64,000 nt of DNA from Distichodus sexfasciatus (lineage: Eukaryota > Chordata > Actinopteri > Characiformes > Distichodontidae). Where the stretch lies: the NCBI GenBank assembly GCA_032718565.1, contig JAVGVS010000096.1, forward strand, positions 864,228-928,227. The letters are read 5' to 3'. The translations under genes and the position numbers were made by a program. Shown here in pieces: positions 47,701 to 59,699 of the stretch (the first letter of the stretch is position 1; every line of letters starts with the position of its first letter). Below the pieces are notes generated by a model, which was not told where the DNA came from, searched no databases, and saw only the letters and a program-made list of their open reading frames with translations.

Positions 47701-50619
47701 AGAAAAAAGTTGAATCCATTGATCAGCACCAATATTAGCATCTTGATACTGGCAGGTCATCTCTTTAACTGTCACTTCAGTTTGCATTTGTTGAAGATGA
47801 CAGCCTTTTACATCTGTGGAACGTCTTCCCACTTTCAACATCAGGTGATGTGGCTCTCTTTCTTCTGCCAAGATGCCAAATTCTGGCATATGCTGCTTCT
47901 GTTCCACTTCATTCCCCAAAAACCTGAAGCTGCAAGTGGCTTGAGGGCCCTCCATATGGAGCGAGTGTCATTTCATGGCATATGAATGCACAGCATTCGC
48001 TCAGTTCTATGATATTGATAACTGATCCTTTGTTGACCCAAATGAATCATCAGAATGTTTGACATAATCAACAGATTTTGAACTTGTCAAACCCACAAGC
48101 CTATAGGATGTCAGAAAGCTATAAGAAGAGGTGAATGGCTGCTTGCAGTGATCTGGCACTCAATCACACTAGTCCATCATCTAGTCAGAAGTCGCCTCAT
48201 GAAAATTTGACCTTGGATATAACACAGTCTTGATATTTTCAAAAAAAATCAAAGTATTTCAAAGCCTGGAAGTCTTTCAGTACTCATAAAGATTTAAATG
48301 CTTTATCACTCAATTATTGAGCAGAAATGGAAAAAATACATTTCTATTGCTTATTATCCAACTGCAGTTTGCAAATAACAGAATTTTTTTTTTGAATAAA
48401 CAGTTGTAGGTGGCACTGCAGAATGATTTCAGGAATGATATTTTCTGGTATGTTGCCAGATTCAAAAAATTGCTTCATTGATAGAATGATGAAATACGTT
48501 CTTATTAGAAATGGTTAGGGTAGCATGTGCGAAGTCAAGATGACAACAGATTACCCACCCCGTGTTCATTCTGGAGCATGCTGCTTGGCCTCCGCACTGG
48601 CCTCTCATGTATTCTGGAAGAGTATTCAGTCATTATGGTGTTGGTGAGTCATGTGCTTGGCTTTAAATAATCTCATTCTGGTGACTGTAAGCAGAGAACC
48701 CTTCGCCCTAGAGTCAGCCACCTCTCACTCATTCACTATCAAGGACTCTGATACAAAAGTTGGGATAATGAAAGAGAGGGCTGCAGTGTTATTCACATAT
48801 CACATTAGATTTGCATTATAATTCTTGAATGAATTGGCCATGGATCTTCACTGTACAGAGAGATAAACCCCCCTAAAACAGACTTTGGCAGGGGATTTTG
48901 TAGTAACAGCACAGTGGCGCGTGCAATTTCTGCTACATATTTCACCTCCATCATAGTGAGGGGGGAAAAAGAGGTTACACACCTCCATATTATATATGTG
49001 CTTAATACTTAGTACTTATACATTTATTATCAAAGTAGTTACTTCTATTCATTAAAAAGAAACTAAATGGTCACATCACGTCCTCATTTGATATTAAAAT
49101 TCTCATTTCTTGCCTTGAGTTGACGCCCAATACCAACGCTAAGCGAATGTCCTTAAATGAGATTTTAAGGCTGTGGTCTTGGTCCGGCTCCCCCTCTGTT
49201 TCTCATTCTGTTCGCGGGGCTGGTTGCCTTTGCACTGGCTGGGTTTGTAACTGAATTTTAAATCAAGGTGTTTCTTCCCCAGCAGTGCTCCTGTTTTTCA
49301 GAGACAATGCTCCAGCACCGCGTGAATCCTCTGGGCCTTTCTTCCTTTCCCTTTGAACGCTGTACCAACCACTGGGCTCTGGACTCCCTCAGACCCCCGG
49401 CTCTGTCTATGTAAATATTCGATGAGCCACTGCCCCCAAACTGCGAATGAGAGCCCCGTTTGAAAATGTTCGCCTGCCTTACAAGAGGACACAGAGCTGT
49501 GACGAACGAAGCTGCCTTTGCTGGACAGTCATTTGAGGAAGGAGGGATATGATACGGCTCTTTGTGAATCACATTATCTGTAAAAAGCTGTTTCAGGCCT
49601 GGGTTTTTGCCCTTGCTGTACAAAAATCTCTACGCAGTTGGGCTGGAGAATAATAGATGAGTGAGTTTTATGTATTTCATTGCTTCATTCTTTATAAAAA
49701 TGTTTCACATAAACACGATAAATTATGCCATTTCAGTAAAGTCTGATGGGCCTATGTGGTTGTTAGAAAGAAACAATGCATTGAGGAAAAGCCTTTCGGT
49801 CTTCTAAATTGTCCCTTAAAATGGACCAGTGTTATTTTCACTACGAATATACATGTCAACAGAAGAAGAGTAGCAGCTCTAACCTTACAAACTCCACAAT
49901 TTAACACATGCAGTGGGGAAGGTTAGAAGACTGCAGGAGTTTACCAAACATTCCCCGGGCAGGACTAGCTGGAATCAAGGGCCATGTGACTTCATCACCC
50001 AAAGCAGCAAAGTGAAAGTCTCTCATTTTAAAACAGACAAATAAAATCAGAATGAAGATAACAAGATAAAGTTTTTATACTTCTTTAAAGCTCAAAAATT
50101 GACAGATAAAACTCTATTTGCAGTCTGTTCTAAAAGAAGCACTGAAATCTGACTCCTGTGTCATGTTGGCCTTGCATTAATGTTTGCTTTGAGCGTCCCA
50201 GAAAAGAATTCCACTCCAAACGGACTTCACCATAGTAAGGTTTTATGTATTAAAATATGGAAAAATTCTCCTCTGAGTGTTCCCTTATCCCTTCTGTATA
50301 ATTCTCTGAAGATGGCCAATTATCAGGCTACAAGGTGAACTAGAATAAATCTGTCTTTGGTCTATCCTGGATAATGCTACCTCTGTAACCTTCCCCCTGG
50401 ACATTCCTATCTCCTCTATCATGCCAGCTTTCACTTTCACATAGCAGCGTTTCAAAATTAGATTGTTGTTTACTGAGATGAGCAAGGCAAATATTTGTTA
50501 CACTCTAAAAGAGATTGAATTGGATCTGGGGATATGAGCATCATCATGCTTGTATAGTATGTAATATCAATTTAGAAATATGTTTTTTCCCTTCCATTAT
50601 TGGATTATATATGTATAAG
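47701..50619. other. Upstream flank, no gene
   Basis: Unique sequence. A 121-codon minus-strand frame at 49258-49623 and two overlapping frames at 47698-47985 have no recognisable domain. No repeat with defined ends was seen. Confidence 0.6.
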
Positions 50620-50870
50620 TGAGTGATTATTTCATTGTGAACACACCACAGCACAGCACACAGTACACCACAATGAAGTGGGACCTCAGCATTTGACCTA
50701 TCCATAAAGGAGCAGTGGGCAGCTTTTTTGGCAGTGCTTAGGGAGCAGTGCTTGGGGATAGTGCCTTGCTCATGAAAACCTCGGTGGCACCTTTACTGGT
50801 CCAGGGCTTTAATCAGCACCCCTCCGATCACAGGGCCAACTCTCTAACCGTTACTCTACCAATTGCCCCT
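50620..50870 (-). mobile_element. tRNA-derived SINE, GGGGCAGTTGG family
   Basis: Minus-strand copy from GTGAGTGATTATTTCATTGT to ACTCTACCAATTGCCCC. It includes a small local duplication around CAGTGCTTAGGGAGCAGTGC. Confidence 0.88.
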
Positions 50871-51745
50871 TGTATAGTCTTTATACTAGTCTTTATACTA
50901 TTTTATGTGTCCACATCGTCAGAAATTTTAAATAAGCAGGTAATATGTTTGGCATGAGCAAACATATATTTTATATAGTGAACAAATGTTTAAACATTTA
51001 CTACAGCATTTGTGTGCAGCGTTAGCTTTAGAGCCCGAATGTCAAGCCCCTTTGTTTCTCTTCCATGGCTCAAGAACAAAAAACAACTTCTCAAGGTATC
51101 CACAAACTAATCAGACCCATTTTAAATGTGAAAGACATATGGGAATGTTTTATAGCGCTGTGTGAAGCTCTTCTAAGTTTACAGCAGGAAGAAATGCTTT
51201 TAACTCATCGCAAAAGAACGAAAACAAAAAGAAAGGAATAAAATTACTTCAGCCAGTGAAACAGCAGGGATCCATAGGTGAGCCAGAAACTCAGCAAGCC
51301 AGCTACTCACTGAGATGAGATTTGTTTCACATTGAATTTATGAGGGATATGATAATGGTTCATTTAAAGGAAAGACCAAACTAGCAAAAAGTTAAGTCAC
51401 CCAGCATGTGTTGGTACAGTTTTAAAACAAGCTCTTTTAAAACCTTTGGACATGTAGAAAATCAAATCATAGTCAACAGCCTTATTTTGGCAACGCAGTC
51501 ATTGATTTAGATCTAAAGACTGAACGGAGGAAAACAGCCCCACTGAATTCAGATTTAAGTTCTAATGGCATTGGAAGGCCAAATGTCTCATTCCTCATGC
51601 CTCATGCTGTTATTCCATCTTACAGAGGAACCTTCACCAAACAATTTTTGAGAACTTATGGCTATTGAGTTATTGAATGTATACATAATCATTGGGCAAC
51701 TTAAATGCATGAGTTTCCCTTTGTGTAGTATTAATTGTATCCACA

Positions 51746-52081
51746 AGGGCAGCACGGTGGCACAGTGGTTAGCCCTGCTGCCTCACAGCGAGAAGGTCCT
51801 GGGTTCGCGTTTCTGTGTGAAGTTTGCATGCTCTTCCCATGTTCACCTGGATTTTCTCCGGATGCTCTAGTTTCCTCCCACAATATAGGTAAATTGGCGA
51901 CTCTACACTGGCCAATGAATATGAGTGTTATTGTGTGAGTGTGTGTGCCCTGCAGTGTGTTGGCACCTACCCTGAGTTGGTCCCCACCTTGCGCCCGTAG
52001 GTTGCTGGGATAGGCTCCGGTCCCCGAGACCCCAGTGGGATTAAGCAGTTCAGATAATGAATGAATGAATGAATGAATGAA
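51746..52081 (+). mobile_element. tRNA-derived SINE with (TGAA)n tail, copy 2
   Basis: Same family as the copy at 40131: head GGGCAGCACGGTGGCACAGT, B box GGTTCGCG and a GATAATGAATGAATGAATGA tail. A perfect 14-bp duplication TAATTGTATCCACA flanks it (51732-51745 and 52082-52095), so this insertion is probably younger than copy 1. Frames of 132 and 67 codons across it are not genes. Confidence 0.94.
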
Positions 52082-52360
52082 TAATTGTATCCACAGTGTA
52101 ATGAACAAGTCAGTCAGATTTGTTTCCATCTATTACTGTTGTCCTGTTGCCAGATCTGGTCTGTGTTTTCTGTGACTTCCATTTGGGAATTGTATATAAA
52201 AGTGCTTTGTTTGCCTACTGCTTTGTGATTCCTAGGCATTCATTCTGATTTTAGGTTACTACTTTGTTCTAGTAGTGTGTGGGGTTACACAAAAAAGTAT
52301 CTGTGCTCAAGTCTCTTAATTCTGTATTATCATTTGCATGTATCAAGTTTGTATTTGAAA

Positions 52361-52557
52361 GTGAGTGATTATTTGTCAACAAAATGTGACCTCTACATTT
52401 AACCCATCCGTGAAGGAGCAGTGGGCCGCTAACAAGCGCCCGAGAGAGCAGTGCTTGGGGACGGTACCTCGGTGGTGACTTTACCGGCACTGGATTCAAA
52501 CCTGTGGCCTTCTGATCACGGGGCAAACACCCTACTGTTACGCCACCAACTGCCCCC
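52361..52557 (-). mobile_element. tRNA-derived SINE with internal deletion, GGGGCAGTTGG family
   Basis: Minus-strand copy from GTGAGTGATTATTTGTCA to CGCCACCAACTGCCCCC. It lacks about 35 bases of the CACAGCACAGCACACAGTGC region after TTTGTCA and a few bases before the GGTACCTC centre. Confidence 0.86.
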
Positions 52558-53624
52558 TTTTTTTGTTTGTTTGTTTGTTTTTGTGCCAACAACAATAATG
52601 ACAGTAATACTGATGGATTATAACTTCCACAGAACTGAGGAGGCGATGAGGCAGGAAGGACAAGGAGGAATTAAAAGAGGAAGGCTACTTTAGACACCAT
52701 CAACGCTAGTAGATTGATCAGCATCAGTGAAGTGTTACAGATTTGAATTTTTGAGCTTGATTTAAAGTAATGCCATTTGGATGCTGTGGAAGGACGTACT
52801 GCGGTGAGGTAAGAGCCAGCTAGATTGATGATGTCATAATGATGGTGAAGGGAATGATTATGCTGACTGTGAATGGTTAATTCAAGGTGGAGTCAGATGT
52901 ATAGTGAGAGTCATGAGAGTGTACAACAGTAGATAAAAGTGTGGATAAGGTTCAGGTCAAAGGAAACCCTGCATTATTTCTAATAAAAATGGAATGACAC
53001 GGTTTTAAGTCATGAAAAAAAAGGAGCCACTCTGATCTTTAACAAAGAGCAAAGATCTAAAACACTCTTGGATTTAAAGCAAGTGAAATGGGCAGAAGAA
53101 CCCCAATTATCAGTTACATTATTAATTGCTCATGTTGAAGAGTGAGGCTTTTGCAAATTAAGCGGAAAGAAAGGATCGAGGGTTTAATAGCAGGAATGTC
53201 AAATGAAGGGGAAAAGGGTTGATATCCTATTGAACAAGGCAGATCTTAAGCATTTGGCAAGGATGACAGACGTTTCTTCTCTGCATTGTTGCTTTTTAAA
53301 AAAATATATGTTTGTCTTTTGCCAAACTGCAAACCCAATTGTACAAAATGTAGACACATCACTTTGATGCACAGTGCTGCACAGCTGTCTGAGATGGGTT
53401 TGTCTTTGGGCACAGTTGTCAGGAAAAAAGCATGGTGTTAAGGTGGAGAGAATTGAGGTAAACTGAAACAAAACAGCTTTTAGTCCTTTACCACCACTCA
53501 CGTATTATAGGATGGTGTGGAACTGTGAGGATTTAGGATCCGACTCCGCTTTCCACCAAAACAAACATAAAATTTGAGACAGCATCTCAGGACAAAACAA
53601 AACTGAGATGATAACTAGAGATTT

Positions 53625-53652
53625 GAAAGAAAGAAAGAAAGAAAGAAAGAAA
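53625..53652. repeat. (GAAA)7 microsatellite
   Basis: Seven tetranucleotide units, perfect. Confidence 0.95.
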
Positions 53653-53859
53653 CTTTAGGATAAGTACTACAGCATACAATACATTGTTACATAAAATGGT
53701 ATTCGTACTTAGATATGTTTTGGCAGTGGAAAAACAGATAGCACCCACAACTGTGGTTGTGAAATCGTGCCTCTAAGTCCATAGAAAAGCATTAGGTTGC
53801 AGCTTGTGAAGTTAGAAACACTTGAAACTTTCTGAGACTAAGGCACATGTAATGTCCAT

Positions 53860-54070
53860 AATCAAAGTCAAATTAAACTTTGTCATCTCTGCTATATACT
53901 GTACAGTTACACAGAGACACGAGACAACATGGCTCCAGTTTTAACAGTGCACAGAAAAAAGAACAGCAACAATGAACAAATAAGGAACATAGAATAAAAT
54001 ATAGAAATAGAATATAAAATATACACATTTAAAGTAGAAATAGAATATACAGTAAATGTAAACGTTTAAA
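53860..54070. repeat. Unclassified interspersed repeat
   Basis: TCAAATTAAACTTTGTCATC followed by TATACTGTACAGTTACACAG and an A-rich end with TAGAAATAGAATATAAAAT looks like a 3' end seen repeatedly in fish genomes. There is no second copy in this window to confirm it. Confidence 0.3.
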
Positions 54071-54291
54071 CCTTAAACAGAAGTAGAAAGAGAGACAGTT
54101 AGGATGCGGTACTCAGCCTACAGCATTGGACTTGCATTAGTAGAGTCAAAGGAGTTTTAAAGAAAGGCCGGTGTAGAGACAGCAAGTCATTGTGCAAAGC
54201 TAATGAGGCTGGAAAATGCAGCAGTGAGGCTGAGAACTAATGTGGCGTGGTTTAGAAGAGGTAGTGATGGCTTGAGATAGACGGATATGTA

Positions 54292-54487
54292 CAGTGCGGG
54301 AAATAATTATTTGATCCCCTGTTAATTTTGTAAGTTTGCCCACTTACAAAGAAATGAACAGTCTCTACTTTTCGTGGTAGTTTTATTTTAATGAATAGAG
54401 ACAGAATATCAACCAAAAATCCAGAAGAAAAACACTACATAAAAGTTATACATTGATTTGCAGAGAGAAATAAATATTTGATCCCCA
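54292..54487 (+). repeat. Left inverted repeat of the Tc1 element
   Basis: It contains the outer direct repeat (near 54297-54318, AAATAATTATTTGATCCCC) and the inner one (near 54467-54486, AAATAAATATTTGATCCCC). Its inner 150 bases match the right repeat in reverse complement. Confidence 0.88.
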
Positions 54488-54500
54488 AGCAAAACACAAC

Positions 54501-55487
54501 TTAGTACTTGGTGGAGAAACCCTTGTTGGCAAGCACAGGGGTAAGACATTTCTTGTAGTTGGTCACCATGTTTGCACACATCTCAGGAGGTATTTTGGCC
54601 CACTCCTCTTTACAGAAACTCTCTAAGTCCTTTATGTTTCTTGTCTGTCGCTTGGCAACTCAAAGCTTCAGCTCCCTCCACAGATTTTCGATAGGATTCT
54701 GGTCTGGAGACTGGCTAGGTCGTTCCATAAACTTAATGTGCTTCTCCTTTAGCCACTCCTTTGTTGCCTTGGCTGTATGTTTTGGGTCACTGTCATGCTG
54801 AAAAACCCATCCACAGCCCATCTTCGGTGTTCTGGCTGAGGGAAGGAGGTTCTCGTCCAAAATTTTATGGTACATGGCCCCATCCATTGGCCCCTCAATA
54901 TTATGTAGTCGCCCTGTACCTTCAGCTGAAAAATAGCCCAAAAGCATAATGTTCTTTGGGTCATACTCAATGTTTCTCTTCCTCCAAACACGGCGGTTGG
55001 AGTTGCCAAAGAGCTTGATTTTGGTCTCTTCTGACCACAGCACTTTCTCCCATGCCTTCTCTGAATCATCTAGATGTTCACTGGCAAACTTAAGATGGGC
55101 CTATACATGGGCCTTCTCGAGTAGGGTGACCTTGTGGACACTGCAAGACTTCAATCCAGTACGGTGTAGTGTGTTACCAATGGTATTCTTGGTGAATGTG
55201 GTCCCAGCTGCCTTCAGATCATTAACAAGCTCCTCCCAAGTAGTTGTGGGCTGATTCCTCACCTTTCTCATGATCCTCCTCACCCCATGAGGCAAGATCT
55301 TGCATGGAGTTCCAGATCGAGGGTAACTGATGGTCATTTTATGTTCCTTCCATTTTCAAATAATCGCACCAACAGTTGTCACATTCTCACCAAGCTTCTT
55401 GCTAATTGTCTTGTAGCCCATTCCAGCTTTGTGCAGGTCTACAAACTTGTCCCTGATGTCCTTTGAGAGCTCTTTAGTCTTGCCCAT
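54501..55487 (-). pseudogene. Tc1-type DDE transposase pseudogene
   Basis: One continuous 328-codon frame runs from ATG at 55487 to TAA at 54501, the usual length for fish Tc1 transposases (about 340 residues). It has no frameshift but three nonsense codons: TGA at codon 44 (55358-55356), TAG at codon 129 (55103-55101) and TGA at codon 276 (54662-54660). The N-terminal paired-like helix-turn-helix region is present (LSKDIRDKFVDLHKAG, IMRKVRNQPTTTWEELV). In the catalytic core the second and third acidic residues stand in QHDSDPKHT (D232) and SPDQNPIENLW (E267), 34 residues apart, as expected for DD34E. The first is changed: the motif reads LWSEETK where the family has LWSDET, so Asp153 is Glu. 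The TGA codons lie where the family often has Arg, consistent with CGA-to-TGA decay. This is a dead copy. Confidence 0.93.
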
Positions 55488-55633
55488 AGTGATGGAGAGG
55501 TTGTAATGGAAGAAACTGATTCTGTGGACAGGTGTGCTTTATACACATAACGAGATGAGATCAGGTGTATCTGTAATTGATTTATTGCAATCTGTGTGCA
55601 AACCCAACCTGTGGGAGCCAGAATTCAGGCTGG

Positions 55634-55805
55634 GTTGTAGGGGATCAAATACTTATTTCACTCAATAAAATGCAAATTAATTTATAACTTTTATGTAGTG
55701 TGTTTTTTCTGGGTTTTTGGTTGATATTCTGTCTCTCTTCATTAAAATAAAACTACCGTAAAAATTAGAGACTTTTCATTTCTTTGTAAGTGGGCAAACT
55801 TACAA
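55634..55805 (-). repeat. Right inverted repeat of the Tc1 element, outer end missing
   Basis: It is the reverse complement of the left repeat from the inner direct repeat (GGGGATCAAATACTTATTT) out to GGGCAAACTTACAA. After 55805 the match stops and unrelated sequence begins, so the outer direct repeat is lost. Confidence 0.88.
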
Positions 55806-58800
55806 TAGATTCTACATTTATAGAGCTTAAGCTAAGGTTTTGAAATGGTTTGGTATAAAATGATACCTCAGCTCTGATAACATGTGTTTTTTTTTTTATT
55901 ATAACAAAATCCTTTCAGAAATGAAATTTCTGTGGAAATGCTGTATCATCGTCTGGTGAAGATCTAAGAACTTTGCCTATTCAGTGAAGCTAGAAGCAAT
56001 TTACAGAAAAGGCTAAATGTCTGAACACACTGTTTTCCTTTATAAAAATTGTATTGAAAATGTGGCATCCACACATTCGCCAGGTTTTTTTTTTTGCTAG
56101 AGCGCAAAGATAAACTTGCTAGACAACAAGGGCAAATATATTGTCTGGTTTAGGGGATTTACTGTGATTCCAAGTCAGTGTGTGTTTTAAGAAGCTTTAG
56201 GATGTCAGTAGTTGACAAAGGATCTCTGATGTGTTCTACTTTTTTGTTTTTGCAGTTGCATGGTAACAGTGCAAATACAATACTGGTTATTCTAGGTATA
56301 GATGAATACACAGTTCTAAACGTGCATTTAAAAACTGTTTTATTCCAACAAGTCATGTCATTTAGACAATGCATTCATTTATTTATATCTGAGTTTCAAC
56401 ATATGGATATTTTAAGTAGGAATGGCAAATGCTCAGTCATTTTTTTTTTTAAAAAGCAGAAGACAAAGGGGCATGCTTGTGCACGCTAACGTTTATTTAG
56501 CCATATGTACAGGTTTCCATTGTTTGATCGCACCACATCTGTTGTCTTCGTTTGGAAGATTGCTTCCCTCCACAACCATGAGCATAATCAATAAATAACC
56601 GCCTCTGATGCGTCACAGTCGTGCTATTTGTGTCAGCCATCAAGACTTGTGGAAGTGACTTTCAGTGTTAAACACCGTTCAGAGATCCAGCTAATTAAAA
56701 CTGCTATGTTAAAATAATTACCCAGAGTTGCAGACAATGTATTGGGGATTTTTTTTTCTTCCTCATCCATAAAACGCAAAGATAAGGCAAGGGAATAGGC
56801 AGCTGGAGTCTTTGTGGATATTTGGTGGCTGTCGTTTGCTTCACTTTCTTGTTTTGAGCAAAGCTTACTTGGGATAATGAGTCATGAGTTTCTGACACAA
56901 CTCTGTGGTCTCACTGCACTGTGAGAGAGAAAATGTGTTATTAAAGGCCAGAAACTGTTTATGGGGGAAATTCAACGAAGATTCATTTGGGACTGTTTGC
57001 TATACATGCACATATGAAGCATTTCCATCATTACAAATAATATCCATTTATATATGTAGATTAAATCTATTTAAAAATGAATGAATGATTCTTATACTGT
57101 ATAGTGCTTTTCTAGACACATTAAGATCATTACCAATTAGTCATGGGTAATCTTAGGTAATCTTGTGGTAGTCTGTGGGTCCCACTACAACTCAACCTCA
57201 TCAGAATCGGGGCATCAGTTTAACATCTCATCTGTAGTATGGCACCAGTTTTGCATTTTATGGGGTCCCCGTCACTGCACTAGGGCACTGAGATCCACAC
57301 AAACCACAAAATGGTGCCCCCTGTTGGTTGCATCGACACCTCTTCAATCTGCATACCAGTTTTCCTTGTTGTTGTCGTCCATCCAAGCATTGGATACCAG
57401 GTTAGTGGTGGTCTAGTGATAGGATGTTTGCCCCGAACCAAGAGGTTGTGGATTTAGACCCTCCAGCACCGTCAACATTGGATCCCTGTGCTTGACCCTT
57501 AACCCCAAGTTGCTGCAGGGGTCACTAAAATTAGAAATGTGAAATTATTCTGGATATAAGCATCAGCAAAATTCTGTAAATGTAAATACTGGCTAGGCAA
57601 AAATCTGCTTCCCTTCAGTTGGTCTACCAAGTGTGACATGTAGGTGCTGTGGCTTCTGTCTCAGAAGAAAACACCATATAACTTATTCATCATGTAAATA
57701 CACACCTATAATAAAGTATAATTTTAAATGACACAATAAGACATCAACAGCAACACCTAGATGGACAGAGGCTAAGTGAACTAACAAGAAATAAGGGCAG
57801 TGTGGGAAGGTGGGTAGGGTGAGCCAAAGACATGAGTCACATATAAAGTGGGATGACGTTGAAAGGCTGAAGTGGAATTTAAAATTTATAAACCATTTAT
57901 TTTTGTCCACTTTTTGGGTTGTGGTAAACAACTCAGACCACTGAAACCATGCTTACTGAGTCAACAATAATCAGGGGTTGCACTGCATATAAAAATAAAC
58001 AAGTTGGTCATAGGCAGGTTTGTGACACATGCATTATATGCAATTATAAGACAGGAAGGTTTTTACACCTTGTGTGGCATTTATGAGTATAGTGGTTCCA
58101 CGGCCAGTGCTTTCCACACTGCTCTCATCGAATCAGAGACTGCTGAATCATAACTGTTTTTTCTCCCAGGCCCAATAGCAGGTCAGTTTTGGGACATATA
58201 CGTTCATTATGTCGCACAATGCTGAGACCCTGCCAGCAGTCTTCACGTACACCGTGCCAACGCTTCTCATAATGCAGAGCGCCTTCATCGCTTTCCAGCA
58301 TGCTATATATCATATGGCATCCTGTTTGCCACATTACTGTTGCATGACTCCGTTTAAACTACGCTGATGAGTTATTCCATCGGTGAAGAATGACTTTGAT
58401 TTCTTCTCTTCTCTTCTCCGTGCGAGTGCTGTGGGGTTCAAGCGTTAAGAAAAAAGGCATGGGCAAGAGGTATTATGTAAAGAATGGGCTTAAAGTGGGA
58501 CCTCAGAGAATTACTTGTGGATTATTCTTTAATAATGTGTCAAAAAACCTATAAAACCCACAACTGAGGGGTGGCAGGAAAAGTGCTGTGGCAGTAGTGC
58601 ATTTGAGACAGGGATAGATGACACATTATGTAAAATGAAACCAGTGGAGTATCTCATCTCTTTCTTCTGGGAATCTGCACAGCGACTTGCTTTTCTTTTC
58701 TCTTTTCCGCTTGAAACAGGCATGAAATTTTATTCATGACTCCAGATAATGTGGGGGGAGGGGCCTCTCATTTCTGTGGGCGAGTGTTGGCTCCTTTTTG

Positions 58801-59690
58801 GCGATGGCCACTTCACCACAGCAGGAGTTTTCCGTCGCTACCAGGTTTTTCACGTTGACTGTTCAACTTGAAAGTGGTCACTTGAGATTTTCGTTACGTG
58901 CTGTGCCCAACACGCTGAGAGCTGAAGTCGTTGTCGGTCTCGAAAAATTGCTTATGATTGTCAGTCATAAGGAGCATCTGCAAAAGTTAAAGAGAAATGA
59001 AATCAGTCATTAGTGTGATCAAGCGCAGCCTAATCATGAACTACGGACATCTTCCAGTGGATATTTCACTCAAAAGTGGAATTTCTTTGATTTGAACTCT
59101 TTGATATTTCCTGAAGCGTCCTTTGCTGGAGGGCCACATCGCTCGATGGTCAAGGTCTCACTTCCTGAAAGCTTCTTTTTAATATAAAGAGGATGCACTC
59201 CACCAGCCTATGATGATCTATGTGCTACAACGCTTTGAGACACCATGGTTTAGTACTTTCCCTGCTCCAGTACACCTGATTAGGGATGGAGGTTATCCTA
59301 TTTAGAGGTGAATTATTCTCACCAGCCCCTTTAATAGAAGCATATTAGAAACCTGATGCCTACATTCACCTGCCACTTAAGTGGATACATACACTGTTGT
59401 ATGTGTAGTGAAGATATCACTGTAATATCACTTTGTTTCAGGTCTGATTATAACCACAGTTTTAAAATCTTGAGCATTTACCATTATTTAGGCCAATCTG
59501 ATATCGTATCCCTGTTTATTAAGTATGTTTGTGTTGTAGCAATGCTGTAACCCTGTCATTTTCCTATTAGTTGGGATTGGCTTGCCCCAATCTTTAGTAT
59601 AATTACAAAATTTGTTGCCACAATTCTCATCTCATCTCATCTTATTTCATTCATCACAGATCAACTGGTTTTTTTATTTTATTTTGGTGA
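55806..59690. other. Upstream flank between the Tc1 element and the SINE at 59926, no gene
   Basis: Unique sequence apart from the SINE at 57403. Frames reach at most 103 codons and carry no recognisable domain. Confidence 0.6.
57403..57590 (+). mobile_element. Diverged tRNA-derived SINE of the second type
   Basis: The head reads GGTGGTCTAGTGATAGGATG and GAGGTTGTGGATTTAGACCC, the centre CCCTGTGCTTGACCCTTAAC, and the end GGATATAAGCATCAGCAAAA and TGTAAATGTAAAT. It is older than the copy at 8420. Confidence 0.65.
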
Positions 59691-59699
59691 GTCAAATTG

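Larger units (their letters stand above)
54292..55805 (-). mobile_element. Tc1/mariner-family transposon, right end truncated
   Basis: The left end starts right after a TA dinucleotide with CAGTGCGGGAAATAATTATT. About 190 bp at the left (54292-54487) is repeated inverted at the right (55634-55805). Inner and outer direct repeats, both containing ATTTGATCCCC, show the IR/DR layout typical of fish Tc1 elements. The right inverted repeat breaks off at GGGCAAACTTACAA (55805), so roughly the outermost 40 bases and the terminal TA are missing. Without that transposase-binding end the copy cannot move. The transposase remnant lies between the repeats on the minus strand. Confidence 0.93.

Noticed and set aside
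49258..49623. 121-codon minus-strand open frame
   Set aside because: No known motif and no exon signals at its ends; overlapping frames exist on the same strand.
51731..52129. 132-codon minus-strand frame
   Set aside because: Lies almost entirely within a SINE with a 14-bp target duplication.
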